From Moniliella sp. 'wahieum' (Eukaryota; Basidiomycota; Moniliellomycetes; Moniliellales; Moniliellaceae), in contig RSEE01000002.1 in the NCBI GenBank assembly GCA_003971905.1, positions 1,054,001 through 1,118,000 of the forward strand: 64,000 nt of DNA. The letters are read 5' to 3'. Positions within the stretch are counted from its first letter, which is position 1, and each line of letters starts with the position of its first letter. A program made the position numbers and the translations under genes. Shown piece after piece: positions 46,438 through 57,602 of this stretch. The notes under the pieces are model-generated. The model made no database searches. It was not told where the DNA came from and saw only the letters and a list, made by a program, of their open reading frames with translations.

Positions 46438-47807
46438 CGAGATACCGCCTGTTACCTGTTTCTGTACTGCTTTTTTCGAATTTTTGTGCCGTTGCTTTTA
46501 GACAATTTTATCTGGTGCGCCAAAGATGCACACAAGTAGCTGAACCCATTCAACTCTGTGAAGATGAACTGGTCTCACTCCGGGCTTCAAATGTCGATCA
46601 GAACCCTCAGGCTCTCAGGCCTCAGACAGACCTCAGATGTGACGATCTTTGACTGAACAGAAGTATCACTAGATCTTGACAGATCCGCAAAAGGAAGCGC
46701 ACATTGGGTGTATGCAGTGTGGTCGATAGGATGCAATGATGGAGGTGTGCGCGCAGCGTGACAAATGGCAATGCGCATATTCTTGCTGATGGTGACGCGT
46801 GACGTGACGCGTGACATTGTGACAGCTCGAATAATAGACACTCTGGCACTAGTGAGTAATGAGTGTTGGTGCCTGTTGGCGCAGCTACAATGTCTACACA
46901 CACAGATGCCTTACGCTAGAAAAAATGGCTATAAGATTCACTTCATGATGATGCTGTGTCGATGATGCACCCTTGGCGCCTTGGCAAGAACTACAGTAAA
47001 CGCAGCACACAGAGGCGATAGAGCGGTATATGGTGCTTCGCTCTCAGGTGTGTCGCTGTGGTGCTCGTGCACACTGTGCTTACTCTCTCTTTTTTGCACC
47101 ACCCGCGGTACGCCACCGCGGCACACGTGCTCAGTGCTCACATGTCACATGTGCATACTGCGTCGCCAGCCTGTAACGCGTAACGTGTGACGGGACAGGG
47201 AGTGAAGCTAGTGACTAGTGACTAGAGTGACTAGTGACTAGTGAAGGTAGTGACGCGTGACGCTTGACGCGAGAGGAGTAGAGGAGTGGTGCATGGTGGC
47301 GAGTCTGAAGAAGCGCGGGGATTGAAAAAAGAGGAGGTTACCGATTGTCGGTTACTAGTTACTGGTTACAATGTTACAGGTTATACTAACCGCACTAACC
47401 GTACAAACCATCCTTGCCAGAATAGGCATCAAGTAATTAAAACTGAACCACTGAGTGATACATCGACCTTGCGCGAAACCACTGCACGGGGCAGTGTGGG
47501 GATCAGCATCTGGCGGTGTTCTTCCTGTGTTTGAATCGGATTATTAGTAGTCGCACTGGGCCTGTCCGGAACCCAAGAGTCCTGGACTGGGTTAACGCTT
47601 GGCGGGTTCCCTTGCGCAGGGTAGAATAGCGGTAATTGTAGCCCCCAACCCCCTGCGGCCTCTTTGCTGCCATGATTTCTATCTCGCCTTCCAACTCCAC
47701 GTCTACGGCACAGCCTTCGACAACCGAACGGCAGGGTTGGGAGTGCTGAGATCCCGTCAAGCGCGCATCTGAACGTTCTCACAACTGCGAAGATCTGCGA
47801 ACGGCTG
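46438..47807. other. Intergenic stretch with GTGAC/CTAGT simple repeats
   Basis: No gene recognised over 1.3 kb. It contains GTGACGCGTGACGTGACGCG-like runs at 46793-46817 and the CTAGTGA array at 47203-47244. Lower GC than the flanking genes. Confidence 0.55.
47203..47244. repeat. (GTGACTA)n simple repeat array
   Basis: Tandem GTGACTA units with small insertions. Each unit includes CTAGTGA, partly self-complementary as ACTAGT. The same unit recurs at 56506-56640. Confidence 0.8.
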
Positions 47808-50800
47808 GTGGCATCTGCGGTTGCCATCTACTCTGCACTTCTCACTGACCTTTCCATTACACCACTACAGCCTCCGCCATTTCAGCTCCTTTTCCCCCTC
47901 CCTCCCGCGGTACCCGCCACCCCCCAACAACCGTCCTACAGTCCTCACAATCATGGGCAGGCGCCCTCTCGCGCCCATGGGTCTCCGCATCCACCTCCGC
48001 CGCTTAGCCAGACCCAATTTGATGCGCAATCCTATCCGCAACCTTCCCACCTCATTCATACATGTCGCACCCATTCTCTCGATCATCAAGTCTCCACGTC
48101 GCAGTCCCCAAATGCACCCCAGTTGGTGGCTTTGCCGGCGCCCTTCCGGCCTGCGTCAGGGCACATTGGCCCCATCCGCACCCGTCGCCACCGGTTCGAC
48201 AGCACCTCCACTGCGTCACCTTTGGATTCTCCTTCCTTCACCTTCCACGACTTTGCCCCGTTCCCATTGACACCGAGGGACCACAGTGTTTTCCCCATTG
48301 CCGAAGTCGATGACGGGGAGGATACCGTGCTCGCCTCAGGCCCCCGCCCCCTTGCCCCAGCTACTGTTGTTCGCCCCGTCTCACCATCCTACTCGTCAGC
48401 GATCGTCAGCCCATCGCTATCCCTCGCCCCCCACAGGATCACATCGCATTCCCTGCATGATGAACCCGCCTCCGCCTCGCCCACGGACAGCCGAGCTCCT
48501 CAGCCTCGGTTTCCAAAGTATGTTTTGTTCTCTTGGGAGGTTTGTGCTATAGGGTTTTATGTACTGACACTGTCGGTCCAGCCTTCCCGGGCTCGTCAGC
48601 GCAGATTCACAAGACTTCTCACCCCCATTTTCGGACGTAAGAAGCTCAAAGAACATTCCGTGCCCACTACCCCACCACGCCTAATACTGCACCATACGGG
48701 TAAAAACGCACCATCGAACGCATTCGGAAATGTCGTCCTTCGGCCAGTGGAAACAATAAGGCTTCCTCTCCGTTGCGCCGCTCCCGATCCCTCAACAATA
48801 TTCGCCCTGTTTCGGCAAACATTCCTGAGAGCAAGGGAGCGGATACGCACAGTCCCTTCCGGCCGGGCTAGTCCTCGTGGAAGTTCATGTGGAAGCCCAG
48901 TGGAAGTCTCGGAGTAACAAGCCCCGCCCCTAAATCCCTTCGTCGTTCCACAATCCGTTCCAATACTCGGGGAAGTTCCAATGAAAGTCCTGTTGAGATG
49001 CCCCGGCACTATCCCATTGGTTTAGTGGCAAATGACGTGGATGAAGTCAATGAAGCCAACGAAGCCGAGTGGGAGGATCTAACAAGTGCTTTGGTACCTT
49101 CGCTTAGTCTCCCTGATGCAATGGTTAACGCATTTGCTCCCATTCCGCCGCATACCCCCACTCCACACCCACCTCCCCGTTCAAGTGACCGAAGGAGCGC
49201 CTGTGACTTTTCATGTCACTGCTCCAATCTCTGATGACCACACTGGTAGTCGCAGCGCCAGCCAGAGCGTGGCGACTGACCTCTTAACCGTCTCAGGGGA
49301 CATGATGGCTTACAGTTACAGCGGGTCATCTTACGGCGCCGTTCACACCACCGAAGACATTACGGCCTCCGTTGCCCCCTTGCCCAAATGTCGGGTTGCT
49401 CCCCTCCTTCGGTAGCGACGCTGCTTCGTTTACGCATGAAGGAAAGGATATCTCCTCTGCTCCTCATGACCGAACGCGTATGTGTACCGCCTACGAAATG
49501 TATGTCCAGGCAATCCGTGGCCGAAGCGTGCGCAACGTGCTTCAGACCATGGTGTTCCTGGATGGGACAACCTCGTTCCCCCTCCGCCAAAACGTACCGC
49601 GAAGAAGGCATCCGTCATTGGGGTCAATTCGACCGATCCCCCTGCAGTTGCCTTCCTCCTCCCAAGCCACGCCCCCCTCTGCCCTTTGAGTCCCACGGAG
49701 ATGCCAGGTGCACAAAATGGATCTCCAGGGGCGTCCCCCCTACTTCCGGAACTGTTCCCGTTTCCCGCTCCCCCCACAACCGCTTCCGATGTTACCGGAT
49801 CAAGTGACTGGGTTGGTGTTTCCTGTGCCTAGTAGCCCGGGCAGTACAGAATCGAGGGGCACTGCTTCTCCCTCTTGGACTTTTCAGGCTAACAAGTCTC
49901 CACCGCCACCGCCATCTGGAAAAATAAGGCCCAGGTTCGGTACTCCATTCGGGCCGCCACCTCTTTCACTTGATTTGCAACACGTTCGGCCGGCCGAAAC
50001 CGCAAGCGAGGACGGCCTGGCAGCAACTCTGGGCCTGGCATACTCCAGTCCCACATTTGGTCCTACCTACGAGGTGGAAGTCGAATCCAGCGGACACACG
50101 GACATCCTCTTTGACCGTGCGCTGGATCCAGGACTGCCTTCGTCTAGGTGGCCGGGAATAGTATGGCGAGCGAAGGATCGGAAGTCCCCTGGCCGAAGGA
50201 GCAATGCAAGCGTCTCTAGCTGCACTTCGAGCGTTATACATTAGCAACGAGGATCTTCGCCATGTGGCCGCATTTGAACGACTGATGGGCCCCCGCCGCC
50301 AGGCCCCTTTGACCACTTTCTCTACCGTGCTGCACCTTACTCTTTGGATCGGGCCAGCCGACAGGACCGCTGGACGGGTTCCAGTAGGTCTCTTGTTTCG
50401 AAGCTGTCGAGATTGTCACTCGCCTCGACATCGACAGGCAATGAGGTGCCCCTATCTACCCCCTCGAAAGCATTGACACGCGGCATAGCCCATGACACCG
50501 CGCACGGCATGTCGCTCACCATTGATGTCGGTAGCTTTTCAACGGCGGAGTTGGAGGAGGTGGCAGAGCTGTTCCAGACTCTGCTCTCGCACAGGAAGAC
50601 CAAACGACATCCTCTGCATCAACCATCCAATTACGTCGTCGGCTCCGGAGATCCAAGCGTCTGCAATGTTGCCTGGAACAAGAGATACTTCTCACTCCAT
50701 CGATCGACGGAGGGCAGAGATGAGGACTTCAACTCGTACTCTGCTTCCTTGTGGGGCAGGGAAGAGAACCGGATGTCTAGGCCATGGGACAGTTCACCCG

Positions 50801-51332
50801 AACCCTTTGCTCTTCCCCCTGGGGCAATAGTAGCCCTTTGCCCCATCAGTCCCTGTCGTTGCGAAATTCCACCGAAACGTTCGGCCCCGATACGGGTAGG
50901 CTAGCGATGCCGAGTCAAGTCCGTCAGTGGATCCATGGGAAAGCTGTGGAGTGTTTGGATGCAATTGTGGTCCAACCCACTTCGCCCTTGCACCGTGCTC
51001 AACATTCCGACGGTGAACCGAACCCCCGTCCTCTCGCTCTTGTGAACGGAGAGGAGAGGAATCGTCAGGACCATCCCATACCTCTCCCTTGGTTGAGGCC
51101 CAAGTGCTTACGAATCACTGGGTCAGAACAGTAAGTCGGACATATCGTCTGAGGTACAGTCAGATGAACGGTCCTGCCACTCAGTTCAGCGCCATCTGAG
51201 TGTCAAGACGACCCGTACACTGCAGCGAAAGCCACGGATTGGATATGGTCACGAGGATATCCTTCATTGGCAAGCTGCGCTCGATAGTTCTGCCGTGTCT
51301 CCCATCACTGGGAAGGGAAACCCGAAGAACTG
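47808..51332 (+). CDS. Long serine/proline-rich hypothetical protein
   Basis: The open coding-like frame begins at about 47808, but its first codon is GTG, so the true ATG is unresolved (47953 and 48062 are candidates in other frames). One intron is visible: FPK, then a GTATGT donor near 48521, acceptor TCCAG near 48583, then ARQRRFTRLLTPIFGRKKLK. The rest is Ser/Thr/Pro-rich and disordered with islands such as RSLRRSTIRSNTRGSSNESP, DLLTVSGDMMAYSYSGSSYG, TYEVEVESSGHTDILFDRAL, ALRALYISNEDLRHVAAFE and MSLTIDVGSFSTAELEEVAE. The end reads RIGYGHEDILHWQAALDSSA to TGA 51330-51332. Total of about 1100 residues. No family recognised. Many one-base frame changes. It could be a regulatory or cytoskeletal scaffold, but there is no direct evidence. 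Confidence 0.45.
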
Positions 51333-52497
51333 AATGTCTGCGTTCTATGCGTTTCCACCCATCATCTCTCTTTTGGGTTCCAGTGGGTGTCTTCCCGCCG
51401 GGCCCCATATTCAAGAAAGAGCCTCCCATACCTATCATCTTGTGGATGGCGCTGGGCGCAAAAGATTTTTTCGCTCTCCATTTTTTCTTCTTTCTGTGGA
51501 CCCTTATAATTTGCCTGTTAACAACTTGTGTCCTCCTGTTTCTCCTGTTAACATTCACTGCATTGCCCTCTTTCAGTTGGATGACGACCCACATCTCCAC
51601 TTTCTTCCCGTTAGGCTGCCTACTACCACGCCTTTGCCCGCATGCTAATATGCCGCGCCAAGATCCCCCTCTCCCTTCTCCCCTCTCCCCTCTCCTATCC
51701 AGTTATTATCCCCTGTGTTCCTATATATCAATTATTCTTCCTCGGCTTCCTATTAATCGTACATATCTGGCTATGCTCTCATGCAGATTCCTTACTGCTA
51801 CATAGTACTAGCTAAAGATGAGAATTCTTTCTCCTTCCCTTCTTCTCTCGTCTTTCTAATAACTGTACGTGGATGATGTGCACATTCCAATGTGGCCATC
51901 GAGGCACAACGTCTCGTGTGCATCTAAGACGTTTTCCGTGGTATATGAAAGCCTGGAATAGGTTACCATCTCGGCAACTATGGTATGCATCAAAGGAATG
52001 ATGACTTAGGGTATATCCTCAAAGAGAGAGTATACCCAATTGTGGGATGTAGGGGCCCTTATGGAGCGTTTCCGTCGGCTCACACTTCTATCCCCATAAC
52101 AAACCACGCCAAATACTTTTCCCGAACTCGCAGAGACATCAGGTGTTATTGCCCCTATCGTCTCTAGACGCCCCTCAATGTACCTTGCAATGCAATGGTA
52201 TGTCGCACAAGAGGGAGGCAATATCATCATGAATGTAGCAGCAAGAGACGATGAGGCGCAATGATTTGTAGGACCGGCAAGGCGGGGGGAGGAGTGCTGA
52301 GGCTGATGACATGTGGACGGTGCAGTGATGCAACGGAGGACCAAAGAAAGCAGGAACAAATAAAGCTATGGAACGCCTTGTACTTACTGAACGCAGATAA
52401 TGAAGAGAATATATGGAGTGATCAAAGGTACACTGTCATCCATGTGAAGGGATAAGAGGGGAAGATATTAGGCGTGACAACGAAGAAAGCGTTCTCA
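51333..52497. other. Intergenic, AT-richer
   Basis: Pyrimidine-rich, AT-richer sequence with no recognised gene. It is the 3' flank of two convergent genes. Confidence 0.55.
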
Positions 52498-54037
52498 TCA
52501 CTTCATTACATCAAGATGTGGGCTTGGGTGTCTCTGTGGCTCATCCAGCTCCATGCCCGAAGGGTCGATCAAGTGGGGGTCAAGCAGGAGCATCGTGGGT
52601 TCGACTCCTGTCTCCAGAAAAAGAGGATCCGACCCAGCTTCCCAATCTGACCCCTCTTCCTCCGACAGTTCTCGGTCGGATTCCTTCCCTGTTCCGTCAT
52701 CGGGAAAAAGGAAGTGGCCATCTCCGCCATGCTTCGCCACGTGTCCAGACAATCTTGCAGCTCCGTCACCGTTGACAACGGACATCCTTGTCGCGCCTGG
52801 GTAGAGACAACTTGCATGATGTGTGACTGGCACGCGACTGGACACCGTCCATGTTGTGTAGATGCTGACGAAGCACATCCATCCTGCGTTGCAGTACCGA
52901 CATTTCGCGCCGTAACCGCTCAGCCTCCGATTGAGAAGAGGGGAACCATGAAGGGTCCTGTCACTTGACCTAGAGCTTACTGGGAGGACGAAGGTCTGGG
53001 CTTGCATCCACTTGATACGCTGGCTCCAGTGGCATCTGCAAGGGGTGTGAAAAGGATGAGAAAGAAGAGATGGGTGCGGTGATTCGGCTGGCTCCGGCCG
53101 TCGATTTGAGTGCCAAATGGGGGTTCAAGCTTACATTGTGGGTCGTGATAGACTGAGAAGGTTCACCCACGGAGCTCAGTACGGACAAGGAAGCTGGGGT
53201 TAGCCCCGCCAGATTTGCTGCCGCCGAGGCAGAAGCCAACCCAACAGGAATGCCGGGCGCCCCGGGGAATGGGGCCGAGGAAAAGAGGGGTTGAAGATGA
53301 TTGGGAACGGAATCAGGGATAGCAGGGACGGTTCCCCTGGGATGTAGGTTGGGCTTGTGCCCTCGTGGCGAGGCAGGCCTGGACAAACGATGAGGCTTGT
53401 CCTTCTTGCGCGCATCCCCATCTTTGGTTGTCTTGGCTGTCCTACGCTTGATATCCTCCATAGCGTCAGGCGCATGACGGAGGAAGAGTGGGTGTTTGAA
53501 CGTCCAGTCCAGCTGTGGTTGATTGGCGGGAGTGGAACCCTGGCCTGAAGATGCGTCTGTGAGTTTCACAAAACCGTAGATGTTTAGTTGACGGATAAAG
53601 GACTGCCAATTGTTGTGCTTAAAGTCTGGAAGCAAAGGGGGGTTGGACAATATTTGGGCTCCGCTTGGCGGGGAGAGGCGTACAGTTGGGTAGGACGTCT
53701 TTGGAAAAGGAGACGGAGTTGATCACTCGGAATGCCTCTCCATTCGGAGTCCAGTGGATGTACCGCACAGCATCATTGTCGATCATACTATCGTATCAAG
53801 AAGTGAACAGCCAAAGTGGATAGGTTTAGCATGCGCCCGCTCAAACTAGGACCACGAAGAGAAACGCCAACCTTCTGAGCTTGCGCACAAAGCCTGAAAT
53901 GCGCGTTTTTGCATTGCCCCCACACTCATCATCACATGTTGGGGATTCAGCTTTGGAGGACGAGGGAACGTTTGGGAAGGGGGGACCTGGTCCATGAGCC
54001 GCGTTGGCAGAGCCACTGGCGTCGCCACGACTGCCAT
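52498..54037 (-). CDS. HSF-type DNA-binding transcription factor
   Basis: Heat-shock-factor-like regulator. ATG 54037 opens MAVVATPVALPTRLMDQVPP. The DNA-binding domain is spread over three exons: FVRKLRS, then MIDNDAVRYIHWTPNGEAFR with VINSVSFSKDVLPN, then (intron with GTACGC donor, TTCCAG acceptor, near 53690-53629) FKHNNWQSFIRQLNIYGFVK, the recognition helix with the HSF consensus FKHxNxxSFxRQLNxYGF. A basic linker follows, then a Ser/Ala/Pro-rich middle. A coiled coil (SEAERLRREMSVLQRRMDVL) near 52940-52870 fits HSF trimerisation, and an acidic C-terminus ends in HPSPHLDVMK. No receiver domain, so not Skn7. The coiled coil lies far from the DNA-binding domain, unlike canonical Hsf1. A one-base step near 53910 and others downstream. 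Confidence 0.85.
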
Positions 54038-56264
54038 GCAGCGTCAGGGGGTAGAGAGGGGAGGGGGCAACAGCGACGGTTGGATATGCGCACTTTGTGA
54101 TCTACTGGTGCGAGATATGGAGCAATGGGATACGGCGACGGCACACCAAACAGTCGGAGACGGGTGCACTGACCCCGGAGGAAGCGCGGTCAAGCGGCGG
54201 GCGGGGGGGCTCGTCGGGTGTGGCGTGGCGTAGTGTAGTGGGGGGACGCAGGACGCAGTGGTCCGAGGGGGGAGTGCGCGTGGGGAGGCAAGGCAGGGCG
54301 AGGCGGAGAGAAGGGTGCCGGGCGACAAGGACCAGGCGAGAGTTTGCTGTGCTGCTACTTAAACGGCGCGTACTTTTTTGCGTCTATGCACATTTGGCGC
54401 CACCCCCGCCCCAGCAACCAGCACCCTCCGCTTCGCAGGCAGCCACCCCACCGCCACTCCACTGGCTCATGGCAGCCTCGCGCCACTGGCCACTGGCCAC
54501 TGGCCCCTCTGCCCGCCAACAGCGGCGCCCACTAGGGTTGCCGCACCGCCGGTGCCAGTAGGGTTGGCCGCAGACATTGTTATTGCGCCCGCTCTCCCGC
54601 CCCGCTTTGTCTCTCCAGTGCGCGTGGAGCACCTCGACGTCATCTATGGCGAATAGTCAGCAATGCACAATGCCTGCCCGCTGGCGCCTACACTCCGCCT
54701 GTCCTCACTCAGGCGCTCAAGCCTTGGGCCGTCGGCAAGCCTTGTCACATGTCACGCGCCATATATCCTGAAAGTTCAACTCATAACGGCGTCCTTGGCT
54801 CCAAATTGTTGGAGGCATCCACTCTTTTGGCATCAGTGTGTGGAGGAGAATGCTGGGACTTACACGCTGGATCTCGGCTTACATATGGGGCCGAACACGA
54901 GGTGGAACGAGCGGATAGCGTAACATCATTTACAATCTGTGCGCATGTGAACAACCCCACATCCCCCTGCTAGCGCCCCGCACCAAAGTCTATTTGCGGG
55001 CATATACACCACGTCGGCATGGGTGCTGGTGATCGCCCCTGAGATCTGCATGGGATGTGAGAGAACTCCCCAATCCGGGGATTAAAATAGAAAGGGTACC
55101 TACCCTGTACTACCGTACCGTACCCGCGCGTCTTTGAGTGCATGGCTAATCGAAATTTCTGTGCACAATCTTGTGGGCCTTGCTCACCTTGAATTTTGTA
55201 CGTAGTCCTCACATATCTATCCGGAACCTTGTTACCAGCGTTTTCGATTAGCTATGTGGGATGTGCGAATGATTAATGATGTTGATGATCGATGAGATTT
55301 CATTGACGTGAAGTCGGTACCCTTGCGTGAGAGATGCACCGCGACAGCATGTTCCGGCTTACTGTTGGTTCGACGTGGAAATGGCAGCTTCCGTAGACAA
55401 TCATTCTCTTCGACGATCATTATTATGGTACTAGACCCCACAGTGTTTTGTCTTCTTTACGCTTTTGCACATTCATCGCTTTTCTACTCGTACTGTACTT
55501 CGTTCACCTTCTCGCGCTTGTGATCAGCTCTCACTATAGCTCTTTCGGGTAGTCGGAGCCTTATTCTGATTAGTAGTAGTGCTGCTACACAGTTGGATGG
55601 TGCACGGTGCGGCACTATGCATTACCACACCGTAGTGTCTCTCGTCGCGTATAAACGTACAACACACCCACACACTGTCGGCTTTGAAGCTTTTGGCACG
55701 CGGTGTTTTTGATGTTCCTGCCAGATAGTCCAGGATGAGAAACGACGTATCCAAAAGTTCTCGAGGAGGCAAAACAGTCGTGGTGGCACGGGAACAACAT
55801 TATTGGGGAGGATCAGTACGGAAGGTCGATTTCTGTTATATTGCTCCAGAGGAACCGTGATGCATGCAAATGCGTGACAGCGTGACGCTACGTAGTTAAG
55901 ACACACGACCAACGCAACGTACAGTAGCAACGTACAGTACCAGTACTGTGCGAAGGGCCGCCCTGTTCATCCGCCTCTGTTTCGCCCCCCCTGTGGCGCC
56001 TTCGGCCGGCCTTCCCCTGATTGCATCCCCACCATTTCTTACCCTGCCTTGCTCGCTTCCCACAAGTACCCTACGGCATATACCAGGTGTATATATATTC
56101 GTCTTTGGTGGCAATTCACAACATCTTGATTAACAAAACAACCAAATTAATCCCGCCGACATGAGCGCGGCGCTTCAGCCTGTGCTCTTCCGCCAGAGTT
56201 CCAGCTTTTCAGTATACGGTGTGCGGAGTGCACAGCTATAGGAGCAAAACAGCAGTGCATGAGC

Positions 56265-56470
56265 GCGCCTGTTTTGAAGCTTGAGGCTTGAGGCTTGAAG
56301 TTCAAGCATGTGCATGAGGCTTGAAGCTTTGAGGCTTGAGGTCAAGCCTGAGACCGAGGCCAAGGCTCGGCCCGGGGCCCGACCTCAGGGTCTGATGCTC
56401 TGAGGCCCGAGGGCCTGAGGGGCCTCTGAGATGATCTGGGGCCTGAAGATTCGAGGATACTGGATACCAG
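56265..56470. repeat. Degenerate GAGGCTTGA / GGCCTGAG repeat tract
   Basis: Repeated 9-10 nt units (GAGGCTTGA, TTGAAGC, then GAGGCCTGA-like) drift into each other over about 200 bp. They look like a decayed short-period satellite. No coding sense. Confidence 0.65.
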
Positions 56471-56505
56471 AGGATCATGCCTTGGCAGCCATTCTGGGTA
56501 CCCTG

Positions 56506-56640
56506 GTCACTAGGTCACTAGTGACTAGTGAAGAGTGAAGTCACAGCCACTAGTCAAGCTAGTCACTAGTCACTAGGTCACTAGTCACTGGTTACTAGTT
56601 ACTAGTCACTGGGCAGTACTGCAGTTCCAGTTACTAGTTA
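56506..56640. repeat. (GTCACTA)n / (GTGACTA)n simple repeat array with inverted halves
   Basis: Many copies of TCACTAG and its reverse complement CTAGTGA occur in both orientations, including ACTAGT palindromes. It shares its unit with the array at 47203-47244. Confidence 0.8.
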
Positions 56641-57403
56641 CTCGTTCTAGCTACTATAGCTGCTTGCCACACTGGTTTTGCGTGGCCGATCCGTACAGTG
56701 GACACCCCGCCACACCCTTGTACCATACCACTTCACCCTATAATCCTATCACCCTATAATCCTACCCCAGGCCATGCAAAACATAGTGTGGCTGGGATGA
56801 CTGGGATGGGAATTAATCGACGGCGATAGTGGCCATAGCTGCAGCCTATCATCTGGGCAACCCGCGTTGGGGCTACGTAGCAACCCACGGACCAAAAAGA
56901 CTGCGCTCTTCCATGTTATATTGCCCCGCACGCCGTTAATTCACAGCTGCGGTTGGCTTCGCATCCCCATCATCCATCCCGTCGAGCTTCAAGCTTCGAG
57001 CTTCACCGGTGTAGGGCCACCGATCATTGATCGTTGGTCATATTAGCATTGCTTGCCTCTCTCCTTACACTGGCTGTATCACTCTCTTTCCTTCCTGCCC
57101 TGGCCCCCACCACCTGGTCACGCTCTCCAGTTCCCTCTTCAAGCTTCATCGTCCATCGCTTTCTCCACCCTTTCAAACCTGCCGCGGTGCCCCCATCGCC
57201 AGCGTTTGCGGGTTTCTTCAATCCGCCCTCCGCCCTCATTTCATCGTGCCCCACACGCCTGACCGCATCTTCATCTCACACTGTGCCCTGTGGCCCTAAA
57301 AGCCCCCGCAACACAGTATCAGCTGGCGGTCCCCAAGCTTGTGACGAGTAAAAAGTCTGTGCCCCACGCCTGTCCGTCTTTAGTCCTCTTTCCCCCCACC
57401 TCT

Positions 57404-57408
57404 ATACC
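57404..57408 (+). repeat. Target-site duplication, left copy (ATACC)
   Basis: ATACC directly before the element matches ATACC directly after it at 60940-60944. Five bp is usual for Ty3/gypsy integrases. Confidence 0.85.
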
Positions 57409-57602
57409 TGTTACGGGCCGCGTCGGATCCAAGATGGTCTGATCCTAGCTAAGGCCCGCCTGCTCTGCACCAACCCAGTGGAGCGCGCCCCCAAGCCCAA
57501 CCAAGTTTGACGATGGTTGGTTGTACCCTGTACGGTGGTCCGAGTTGCCATGCGTACGCGCGACAGTATCGCCTCCCGCCCAAGTCCAAGTCGGTGGTCA
57601 AA
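57409..57602 (+). repeat. Left LTR sequence of the chromovirus
   Basis: About 194 bp nearly identical to the first part of the right LTR at 60118. It begins TGTTACGGGC. Confidence 0.88.

Larger units (their letters stand above)
54038..57403. other. Gene-poor 3.4-kb stretch with simple repeats
   Basis: No conserved gene is visible on either strand. The left part (54040-54700) is GC-rich promoter-like sequence for the HSF gene. The middle is AT-richer. From 56260 onward there are degenerate GAGGCTTGA units and a CTAGTGAC array. The last 400 bp, just before the retroelement, is pyrimidine-rich and would have been the natural upstream region of the DUF6534 gene. Confidence 0.6.

Noticed and set aside
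52590-52610. Perfect B-box-like GGTTCGACTCC suggesting a second tRNA
   Set aside because: No matching acceptor stem, anticodon stem or A box could be built around it, and the minus strand there codes for the acidic C-terminus of the HSF-type protein.
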